Assembly (NCBI GenBank): GCA_039621445.1
Contig: CP154955.1
Location: 17,092,691 to 17,156,690 of the forward strand
Reading direction: 5' to 3'
Length of the DNA stretch: 64,000 nt
Source: Euglena gracilis
Taxonomy: Eukaryota; Euglenida; Euglenophyceae; Euglenales
The notes under the pieces were generated by a model. It was given only the letters and a program-made list of their open reading frames with translations. It was not told the origin of the DNA and searched no databases. This document shows positions 45,224-57,034 of the stretch, piece by piece; position 1 is the first letter of the stretch; each line of letters starts with the position of its first letter. A program made the translations under genes and the position numbers.

Positions 45224-47360
45224 GGTAAGCTTCGCTCTTACTCTAAAGAGATAAGAGCTCAGCGACCCAGGGGTGTGACGTAGAGCTGAGCTCTTTGGGA
45301 GACCACCCCTGCCCGGCCCGGCGGCCCGGCCCGTCCGGCGGCGTGGCGGCCTGGCATCCTGTCCAGGCCGGCGGCCCGGCCCGGCCGCCGGCCCGGCGGC
45401 ACGGCGGCCCTGCCTGCGGCCCGGCGGCACGGCCCGGATGGTGGATCGAAAAACGCTCATTTTCGGCTCAAAAACAGGCTTTACGGGTCCTGGAGTCCAA
45501 AAAAACATTGTTTTGGGCAAAAAAAATTTTCGATTTTTTTCAACTTTTTTGACCCGGTTTTGACCTAAAGTCTATGGGTTGGCGGCCCAAAACGGGGAGC
45601 TGGCGGGTCGAAAAACGCTCATTTTCGGCTCGAAAACACTTTTTCCGGGTCCGGGAGGTCAAAAAACATGGTTTTGGGCGAAAAAAATTTTTTCGATTTT
45701 TTTTGACTTTTTGACCCAAAAATGGCTAAGTCCACTGGCCAGGGGGGGGGGGGGGGGCATCCAGGGGTCAGGGGTGGAAGGGGGTGGTCCAGGTCGGAAA
45801 AAATTTTTTTCGCTCAAAAACACTTTTTTTAATGTTCTGAAGTGAAAAAAAGTGTTTTTGAGCGAAAAAAAATTTTTCAAAATTTTGGGTCCCGACCTGC
45901 CACCCGACCCCCCCTCGCCCAGCCTCCCTGACGGCGCATTGGGGGTCCCCGAATACCCAAAACTGGCCCAAAATCGCACGACCAGACCCCGGGAACCCGA
46001 AAAAACGGTCAAACCCCCCCCCTAAACCTAATGAATAACCCCTGGTTTGGGTCCCAACTCCCCGTCTAGCCCGAGATACGGCCAATTTACGGTTTCGGGC
46101 CCGAACAGGCCCGAAATGGCCAAAACTGGCCCAAAACCCCAAAACGACCATATCTCGGGCTAGGCGGGGAGTTGGCCAAAACCGCACATACCGATGGATA
46201 GGGCGTCCAAAAGTTGTGGAATGACGTCCTCTTTACTTTTCCTCAACTCCGCGGCGTTTTCGAGATATTTTGAAATTTTCGATTTTTTGACCCCAGCCCG
46301 TCAGCCCTCGAACCCCTGCAGGGGTCCCCGAATACCCAAAACTGGCCCAAAATCGCACAACCAGACCCCGGGAACCCCAAAAAACGGTCAAACCCCCCCC
46401 CTAAACCTAATGATTGACCCCCTGGTTTGGGTCCCAACTCCCCGTCTAGCCCGAGATACGGCCAATTTACGGTTTCGGGCCCGAACAGGCCCGAAATGGC
46501 CAAAACTGGCCCAAAACCCCAAAACGACCATATCTCGGGCTAGGCGCGGAGTTGGCCCAAACCGCGCATACCGATCGATCGGGCGTCCCAAAGTTGTGGA
46601 ACGACGTCCTCTTTACTTTTTCTCAACTCCCCGGCGTTTTCGAGATATTTTGAAATTTTCGATTTTTTGACCCCAGCCCGGCCGAAATCGAACACCTGCA
46701 GGGGTCCCCGAATACCCAAAAATGGCCCAAAATCGCACAACCAGACCCCGGGAACCCCAAAAAACGGTCAAACCCCCCCCCTAAACCTAATGATTGACCC
46801 CCTGGTTTGGGCTCCAACTCCCCGTCTAGCCCGAGATACGGGCAAATTACGGTTTCGGGCCCCGAACGGGCCCGAAATGGCCAAAACTGGCAAAACTGGC
46901 CCAAAACCACAAAACGGCCGTATCTCGGGCTAGGCGCGGAGTTGGCCCAAACCGCGCATACCGATCGATCGGGCGTCCCAAAGTTGTGGAACGACGTCCT
47001 CTTTACTTTTTCTCAACTCCCCGGCGTTTTCGAGATATTTTGAAATTTTCGATTTTTTGACCCCAAAATGACCCTGAAATCTACACGCAAAAAAAACCGG
47101 TAGACAACTTTTTTGCTCGGGCCATATCTCCGGACTGGCGGGGAGTTGCGGGTAACCGAAACGCTCTGGAGAAACTAGGGAACCTCTCCTGACCTATAGG
47201 CTATTCACTTTGGGGGCCACGAAATCCAATCACATCGATAATCCTCGGGTGGGGGGGGGGGGGGGCGGGGGGGGCGGGGGGGGGGGGGGGGGGGGGGGGG
47301 GGGTCCGACCCCCCCGTCTTCGCTCTTACTCTAAAGAGATAAGAGCTCAGCGACCAGGGT
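36527..47360 (+). repeat. Higher-order satellite array
   Basis: Blocks of 1.0-2.1 kb start with GTGTGACGTAGAGCTGAGCT at about 36527, 38612, 39887, 40905, 42123, 43879 and 45276. Each contains one to four A units, a long B-type stretch (CATATCTCGGGCCAGGCGGG ... CAACTCCCCGGCGTTTTCGA), CCTAACCTATAGGCTATT, CATCGATAATCCTCGGG, then a G-tract and a hairpin GCTCTTACTCTAAAGAGATA-AGAGC. No gene is supported anywhere inside. Confidence 0.92.
37096..37148. repeat. Conserved hairpin inside satellite (copy 1 of 4)
   Basis: CGCTCAAAAACACTTTTTTT, a short GTTCTGAAGTG loop region, then the reverse complement. Other copies: 42688-42741, 44454-44507, 45811-45864. The arms are conserved while the loops vary slightly. 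Confidence 0.9.
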
Positions 47361-48215
47361 GAATAGTGCTGAGCCTTTCGTCCCACCTTGACCCTCGGCG
47401 GCGGCCCGAAGGCAAAAAAAGGAGGGGAGGTTCACGGAAAGCGGAAAATGGGAGGAAACGGAGGTGAAAAAAAAAATGCACAAAAAAGAAAGGAAGGCGG
47501 ACAAGGAAAGGGGGCGGAAAGGGGAGAAAGGAGGGATCGGGCGAAGGAGGAAACGGAGGGTTGGCGAAAAGGAAAAAAAGCGGGGCAAGGACGGGGAAAA
47601 AATGGCCGAAGGGAGGAAACGGTGGAAGGCGGGCAAAAAACAGAAAAAAAAGAGCCAAATGGAACACAGGACAAAAAAAAGGGAGGAAAGGCGGAAAGCA
47701 AAAGGAAGGAGGAAACGGCCAAATTCGACGTTCATCCAGCATGGAACGGGAAAGGAGGTGGGGCCCCCGCGGCGAGGAGGAAAGGACAACGCAGGAAGGG
47801 GACAGAAAAACGGAGGCGTACGGCCTGAAGGGGTGCGGAGAAAGGAGGCAAAAGAACGAGGCAAAGCGCAGGCGAAAAAAAAAAACAAACCCACGGGAGG
47901 CGGGCACCGGCGGCATTTGGCGGGGGCGGCCGGGCGCGGCCCGGAGTGGCCCGGGGCGGGGTCCGGCCGGGAGACCGGGCCCGGCGACCGGGGGCCCGGC
48001 GGTCCAAAAATAAAAAAAAACGGGGTCAGGGGGGGCGGCGGCGGAGGGCGGGGGCGGGGGCGGGGGGGGGGGGGGGTTAGGCGGGGGGGGCCCAGACCCG
48101 GGGCGGCCGGCGGCCCGGCGGCCGGCGGAAGGCCCGGCGGCCCGGCGGCACCCGGCGGCCCGGCGGAGCCCGGCGGCCGGCCGGCGGCCCGGCGGCCCCG
48201 GCCGGCGGCCCGAAA
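47361..48215 (+). repeat. Purine-rich and GGCCCGGCGG-rich insert in satellite
   Basis: 47390-47880 is a degenerate GGAGGAAAAGG-type purine tract. 48000-48210 is a GGC/CCGGCGGCC minisatellite; a similar GGCCCGGCGGC tract is at 45310-45430. The open frames (Lys/Arg/Gly or Pro/Ala-rich) are compositional. Confidence 0.75.
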
Positions 48216-48651
48216 AAAAGCTCGTTTTCGGCTCAAAACAGTTTTTCTGGGTCCGGGAGGCCAAAAAACATCGTTTGGGGAAAAAAAAATTTTTTTCGTT
48301 TTTTTCGAACTTTTTCACCCGGTTTTTGACCAAAATTCAATGGGTTGGCGGCCCAAAACGGGGCGCTGGCGGGTCGAAAAACGCTCGTTTTCGGCTCAAA
48401 AACAGTTTTTCTGGGTCCGGGAGGCCAAAAAACATCGTTTCGGGCAAAAAATTTTTTCGATTTTTTTCGACTTTTTTTACCCGGTTTTGGCCAGAAGTCA
48501 ATGGGTTGGCGGCCCAAAACGGGGCGCTGGCGGGTCGAAAATCGCTCATTTTCGGCTCAAAAACAGTTTTTCCGGGTCCGGGAGGCCCAAAAACATCGTT
48601 TCGGGCAAAAAAATTATTTCGATTTTTTTTCGATTTTTTTTCGATTTTTTT
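48216..48651 (+). repeat. Three satellite A units
   Basis: Same landmarks as the main A array. Confidence 0.9.
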
Positions 48652-49132
48652 GACCCATGATGCCCATCATTGGTCATGATGGCCATCCTCGGTCATGATG
48701 GGCATCATGGGTCATGATGGGCATCATGGGTCATGATGGCATCAGGGGTCATGAGGCCATCATGGGTCATGATGGCCATCATGGGTCATGATGGCCATCA
48801 TGGGTCATGATGGCCAGGGTCATGATGGGCATCATGGGTCATGATGGGCATCATGGGTCATGATGGCCATAATGGGTCATTATGGTCTTCATGGCTCATG
48901 ATTGCCATCATGGGTCATGATGGCCATCATGACCCAGGATGGCCATCATGGGTCATGATGGGCATCATGGGTCATGATGGCCATCATGGGTCATGATGGC
49001 CGCATGGGCATGATGGGGCATCATGGGGCATCATGACCATGATTGGCATCATGGGTCATGATGGCCATCATGGGTCATGATGGCCATCATGGCCATCACG
49101 GGTCATGATGGCCATGATGGCCATGATGGTCG
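48652..49132. repeat. 19-20 bp palindromic minisatellite GGGTCATGATGGCCATCAT
   Basis: About 24 units with GGCC/GGGC variation. The unit contains ATGATGGCCATCAT, a perfect palindrome, so the whole array is self-complementary. Confidence 0.95.
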
Positions 49133-49613
49133 AAAAACGCCCATTTTCGGCTCGAAAACCCTTTTTCCGGGTCCGGGAGGCCAAGAAGCATGGTTTTGGG
49201 TAAAAATTTTTTTTTCGATATTTTTCTCCTTTTTTTCCCTAAAACGGCTAAGTCCATCATCAGAAAAAGTGTAAAAAATGGCCAGAATCGGCTGAAAAAC
49301 AGCCGTATCTCGGGCTACGCGAACAGTTGTGGGGAAATCAAAATACCGGTAGATGGAGTGTTCCAAGGGCTTCAAATTAGGTCTCCGGACATTTCCTTTG
49401 ATTTTGCTTCATTTTGGAAAAAATTTTGAAACTATTGATTTTTGGCCGAATTTTGGCTGAAAACGGCTAAGTCGGACAGTGGAAAAAGTGTACAAAACGG
49501 CCATCCGGGCCGAAAACGGCCGTATCTCGGGCCAGACGGGGAGTTGCGGGGAAATCAAAATACCGGCAGATGGGGCGGTCGAAGGCCTTCAGATTAGGTT
49601 GCCGGACATTGAA
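49133..49613 (+). repeat. Satellite A/B segment
   Basis: One partial A unit (49133-49245), then two B segments with GGCCGTATCTCGGGCCAGAC. Confidence 0.85.
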
Positions 49614-51850
<2,237 letters not shown>

Positions 51851-52260
51851 GAAGGGGATGGTTGTTTTTCGAACTGTGTATAAAAATCTTTATAGTTTTT
51901 CTTCAATTTTGGTTTTGATTTTTTAGTAGGGATTTTTTTTTTTCGATTTTTCATTTAGATTTTTTTTTTTTTTGGCCGAAAAGGGGGGGGGGCTTAAAAG
52001 GGGGGGTTGGCCAAATCCTACGTTTGGACCCTCGCGCGTGAATAACTCGAGCCTGACGGGGAGGTGGGGGTCAAACCCAGGTGATTCGAAACTAGGAATC
52101 CAGTCGCTCGCGACTGAAAAAAAAATTTCGGGAACGGGGCCGGGATCATGGTGATAATCCGCCGGTTCCCGAGGTGGCCCCGAGGGGGGGGGGAGGGGGG
52201 GGGGTTTGGCGGGGTGTTTTTCCCCACTGGTAAGCTTCGCTCTTTACCATAACGGGAAAA
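51851..52260 (+). repeat. Satellite B end fragment
   Basis: CGCGTGAATAACTCGAGCCT, GTGATTCGAAACTAGGAATC, GGATCATGGTGATAATCCGC and a G-run match 32.7-32.95 and 35.85-36.05 kb. Confidence 0.85.
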
Positions 52261-52344
52261 CATCTCAGCGACCCCCCCCTACCCCCTACCCTACCCCCCC
52301 TACCCCCCCCTACCCCCTACCCCCCCTACCCTCACCCGGGTTCG

Positions 52345-52805
52345 TGCCATATATGCAAAAACTTGGCACCATTTTGGTGCCATCATTTTGGCAACTCTAA
52401 GCCAAGTAGCTGGCACGAAGGGCCATCATTCTGGCAACTCCATGTCAAGTAACCGGCACGATGGGTCAAAGTTTCCGGGTTTAGCTGTAAGAACGCATTT
52501 TGCAGTTTCAGACTTGAAAAATGGCGATTGCCCCTACCCCCAAAATAATTTTGCTTGGATTCAGCACTTCCCATTTTCGGTGAAAAACACTCGTTACCAG
52601 CCAGCCATTTTTTCAGGCAGCAGAGCAGTGATGTTAAAGCAAGTCAACCTTCCATAAAATGGTTTATGAGAGTTTCTTAAGGGAGGATTAGCTGAAATTT
52701 TTTGAATCTTTCGTTTGTGGACTTTCTGGAAATTTTCTTGGCCAAGATTTGTACAGCTTTACTGAAATTCTAAAATATTGATCCCCCCAAATGACATCCC
52801 CCCTT
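52345..52805. other. Short unique spacer between opposite satellite arms
   Basis: No gene seen. Contains a repeated CATTYTGGCAACTC(TA/CAT)GYCAAGTA motif (52385, 52430). Confidence 0.5.
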
Positions 52806-52832
52806 GAGACCAGACCCTAACCCTAACCCTCA
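52806..52832. repeat. Short CCCTAA telomere-like run
   Basis: About three CCCTAA units between satellite arms. Confidence 0.8.
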
Positions 52833-52959
52833 AATGAGAGAGACGGCGTAAAGTGGAGTCCCCCACAGTACCCCACAGTACCCCTTCGGTCAGCCCTGCG
52901 GTATTGAGGTAGGTGGCAGGGGTTTTTTTTAGTCTTGGACCCCCAGGGGGGGTAGGGGG

Positions 52960-54235
52960 GGGGTCGCTGAGCTCTTATCCTTTTAGGGTAAGAGCGAAGC
53001 TTACCCCTGGGGAAAACCCCCTTAGTTTCACTAAGGCTTCTTGTCTGTTTATGGCCGGCGCTAACTTCGCTTCTGGCCCAGTTTGCTGTGTGGCCCTGGG
53101 GAAAACCAAACAAGCTTGACAAACCACCCCTCGACCCCCCCGCCCCCCCCCCCCCCCCCCCCCCCCCGGGGTGGGGGCCCCAGGAGAAACGACGGATTAT
53201 CACCATGATCCCGGCCCAGTTCCTGGAATTTTTTTTTTTCAGTCGCGAGTTTCTAGTTTCTGGATTTCTAGTTTCTGAATCACCTGGGTTTGACCCCCAA
53301 CTCCCCGCTAGGCCCGAGTTATTCATGCGCGAAGGGGTCCAAACTGGGTAGGATTGGCCCGCCCCCTGGATAAGCCCCCCCCTTTGGACTCTGCCATTTC
53401 AGGCCCAAAAATCGATATTTTCAAAATATCTCGAAAATGATGCAAAATCAAAGGAAATGTCAGGAGACCTAATTTGAAGCCCTTGGAATGCCCCATCTAC
53501 CGGTATTTTGATTTCCCCGCAACTCCCCGCCTAGCCCAAGATACGGCCGTTTTCGGCCCAGATTGCCGTTTTGTACACTTTTTCCACTGTTCGACTTCGT
53601 TTTCGGGGGGTGGGGGGGTCAAAAAATCAATGTTTTCAAAATTTCTCAAAAAATGATGCAAAATCAAAGGAAATTTCCGGAGACTTAAATTGAAGCCCTT
53701 GGAACGCTCTATCTACTGGTATTTTGATTTCCCCGCAACTCACCGCCTAGCCCGAGATACGGCCATTTTTCGGCCAATTTGGGACATTTTGTACACTTTC
53801 TCCACTGTCCGACTGAGCCGGTTTCGGCCAAAAAAGTTAAAAAAAAATCGAAATTTTTTTTGCCCGAAACGATGTTTTTTGGCCTCCCGGACCCGGAAAA
53901 ACTCTTTTTGAGCGGAAAATTAACGGTTTTTGACCCGCCAGCGCCCCGTTTTGGGCCGCCAACCCATTGACTTTGGGTCAAAACCGGGTCAAAAAAGTCG
54001 AAAAAATCGAAAAAAATTTTTGCCCGAAACGATGTTTTATGGCCTCCCGGACCCGGACAAACTGTTTTTGAGCCGAAAATGAGGGTTTTTCGACCCCCCG
54101 GCGTCCCGTTTCGGGCACAAAACCCTTACATTTCAGTCAAAAGAGCTCCATGGGGTGGGCCGGTTTATATGGGGGGGGTCAATGAAGGGGTGGGTGCGCG
54201 CTTATTAAGAGCTCAGCATTATTCAAAACCTGGTC
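52960..54235 (-). repeat. Inverted satellite A and B sequence
   Basis: Reverse-complement copies of the 32-36 kb sequence: hairpin GTCGCTGAGCTCTTATCC (52964), GGATTATCACCATGATCCCG (53195), B segments (53400-53800) and two A units (53830-54150). Opposite orientation to everything left of 52.3 kb. Confidence 0.9.
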
Positions 54236-55720
54236 CCCCAAAGGGGGGTGGATATTCTTTTGGCGCCAAAGACGCCGAAAGTTTTGAAAAAAATGCCTTT
54301 TTTTAGCATTTTCTCGCCATTTTCGGAGAAAAGTGAGTGGGTCCCCGGGACTCCAGGGGTGGGGGGGTGGGGGGGGGTAAGCCCCCCTCCCCCCAGTCTT
54401 GAAAAAACCTCTGGTAGGTGGTGGGGAGGGGGTCCCGACCACCCCTCCTGGGGGGTAAGGTGGTTGGGGGATCTGGACCACCCCCCTCCCCCCTGGATGC
54501 TGGGACCCCACCCTATGCAGGCTTGGGGAGGGTCATCCACTTCGCATCCAAGGAAAGTTGACCACAAAATGGTGAAAAGTGACCAGAAAATCTCCCAGCT
54601 CTTGCGTCACTGGGTCACTTTGGCCTGAACCCAGCTCAAAGGTCTACCGCAAAGCTGGAGAATTTGGGCTGGCTGGAAAAGATTGTTTGGCTGACGCCCC
54701 CATTGGGTCCCCCAGTTGGAACTGGGCCCGACTGCGGGTTGAGCCAGTCGAAAATTCCGACACTGCAAAACTGTCCGCTAGTGATGCAAACATATCGATT
54801 TTTGTCCAAATTAACCCTGGCCAGCCTCTTTCCAACCCATTTTCTCCCCAGAAATATTTTTCTGTTGGCAGAGGTCCACCCGAACCCCCAAATTGGACTC
54901 CTCATGGGCCGATTGAGCAAAAATACAAAAAGACCAACCAAATTAACCCCCCTGACGGTGCGAAGTGCCATGTGGAGGCGTGTGGGGGGGTGTGGGGTGT
55001 GGGGGGGGTGGGGGGAGGGGGTATGTGTGGGGTGACAGTGGGGGGGGGGGTACGTGTGGGGTGACAGTGGGGGGTCGGAAATTGCCGAACCCAAACTCAG
55101 GTTTGAGAAGTGTCAGTCACGAACAATATCACTCATTTGCATCATGCACTACATCAACAAAATGAGACTCGAAAAAAAATCAAGAAAACTTGCAAACAAA
55201 AGGACATTTGAGCCTTGCCTTTCACAGAGAAGGATGATGTTATATTTGTTCTGGGAGGACGCGGGGGGGGGGGGAAGTGGCCCCTTCCCTCCACGGATTT
55301 TCTTTTACGCCGGCGAGCCATTTTGGGGAGGGTGGACACTTCGACGTCCTTGAATGCCAATTCTTTTGGCTTTTGTGGGCAGCTTTTTTGGCGTCGTTTT
55401 TTGACTTACTCAGCCTTCGGTCTCATCTGGGTCGGACCCCCCCCCCCCACCAGGATGGGGGTGTGGGGGGGCCCCCCGCCCACCACACATTGGTGTGCAG
55501 GATACCCATACATCCCTGGGGAGAGCTGGGCCAAGGCAGTGGGGGGGTGTGGGGAGACAGTGGGGGGTATGTGTGGGGAGACTTTGGGGGGATAGATGGT
55601 TCACAAGAAATTTTCCAAGCTGGCAATTTTTAACTTCCAATTTCAACAACCCAGATAATTTCACACATTCCCTACCTGTTTAAGATGCGTTTTTGATGCA
55701 AATTGGCCAAATTTGAGGCA
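54236..55720. repeat. R2 and R3 dispersed repeats
   Basis: TTTGGCGCCAAAGACGCCGAAA (core hairpin) near 54260; R2 copy 54650-54860; R3-type GGGGTGTGTGGGGTG tracts at 54960-55075 and 55530-55600. No supported exon. Confidence 0.5.
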
Positions 55721-55721
55721 T

Positions 55722-55927
55722 TCAAGGCATTTGAGACAGCGTTTCATGACTCCTGTTATGCCATTTTGTGACCTTTTTGGACGTGGACGTTGAGGTAGAG
55801 GTGGAGAGGTTGAGGATTTTGACCTCTTCCTCAACCTCCGTGCCATTAGGGCCTCTTGTTTGGTTATGGCCGGGCTGATTTCGCTTCCAGCCTGGTTTGC
55901 TGTTTGGTGAGTGGATGACCCCCGCAA
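55722..55927 (-). other. Open region sharing a 58-bp segment with 53.03-53.10 kb
   Basis: On the minus strand two frames are open: one Arg/Ser/Pro-rich, the other Glu then Thr/Ser-rich. The segment from CAGCAAACCAGGCTGGAAGC to AAACAAGAGGCC resembles 53.03-53.10 kb (CAGCAAACTGGGCCAGAAGC ... ACAGACAAGAAGCC). Could be a duplicated exon or a repeat; unresolved. Confidence 0.3.
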
Positions 55928-55979
55928 TTCCCAAAAAAAGTGAGTGATTGGCTTTTTTCAAAACAAAAAAGTGGCACAC

Positions 55980-57034
55980 GTTCAGTTCAGTCCGGGGGGG
56001 AGGGTAGCTGATCTAAACATCTGGTGTACCCTGGGGTTAGTGAAGACGTCGGGTTTGGGCTCGGACCGACCGGCTTTGAGTCTGGTCCCACTCGCGCCGC
56101 GCATCCTTGCCTGGGCCGGGCCGGCGCGATTCCCAAAGGCTGCAGATGGGCAGGGGGAAAGAAAGATAACACTCGCCAAACGGTCGGCCCGCCAAGGGAC
56201 TGTGCCCTTCCCCTTCCCTTTTGACAGGGGGGTGGTTTGCAAAGGGTGGGATTAGTCGGCCGGTTTGGCTTTGAGCGAGGGAAGTGTTCAACGTAGGGGA
56301 GGGCAGGTCTGAACTCAGGGTCGGCAAGTCCAAACCTTTAACCTTCAAACCTACAACTGCACTGCTGGCACAGAAAAAAGTCGCCCAAGAATTTGCATGC
56401 TGGATGTTCATATGCGAAAAATGCGTGACCACTGCAGGGCCACAAAGAAGGGGTAAGATTTTACATCGAGTTTCTTCAATGGAGAATTTCGGCACCCCAA
56501 AGGCTTATGCAACAAAACCCTGCCCTCAACCATGAAGTGAACCAACCCCTTCCAATATGATTCCTCATTACCATATTTCCACGGGCCGCAACCGATCAAA
56601 CTAAGCAACCACATAACTCTTGTGCAGCCTTGCAGTTGTCACGTTTGGTCTTGGGCATTCCCAGAACACCATTGGAACGAAAAGTTTTCCTCCAGCTCTT
56701 TGCGCCTGAATTGGTCTCAATTGAAACTCTCAGACTCATCATGATCATCATTTTTTCCCCCTGGAATTGGGGTTTCCAAATTTTTCAGAGAGGTTTTTCA
56801 CCTTCCCTAACGCTTTGTGCCGTCAAGGAATTTTTGCTCCATCTTCGTTATTATTATATGTTTTTTTTCCAAAAAAAAAACTGCCGTTGAATTATGCCTA
56901 ACATGACCCCTCTATATGTATGTTTATATGTATGTTTTTGTATGTATGTTTATGTTGAATTATGCCTAACATGACCCCTCTATATGTATGTTTTCAATAT
57001 CATGAGTTTTGTTTTGTCTTTCCCTCACCGCCAG
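55980..57034. other. No clear gene
   Basis: Several frames are open at 56030-56240 and 56300-56520 without decisive bias. A 42-bp direct repeat starting GAATTATGCCTAACATGACC occurs at 56889 and 56955. Confidence 0.35.

Noticed and set aside
47464-48660. 398-aa Lys/Arg-rich ORF
   Set aside because: Purine-rich degenerate repeat running into GGCGGC minisatellite and satellite A; composition alone keeps it open.
48652-49132. CRISPR array or gene in the CATGATGGCC repeat
   Set aside because: Units are contiguous with no spacers; a minisatellite.
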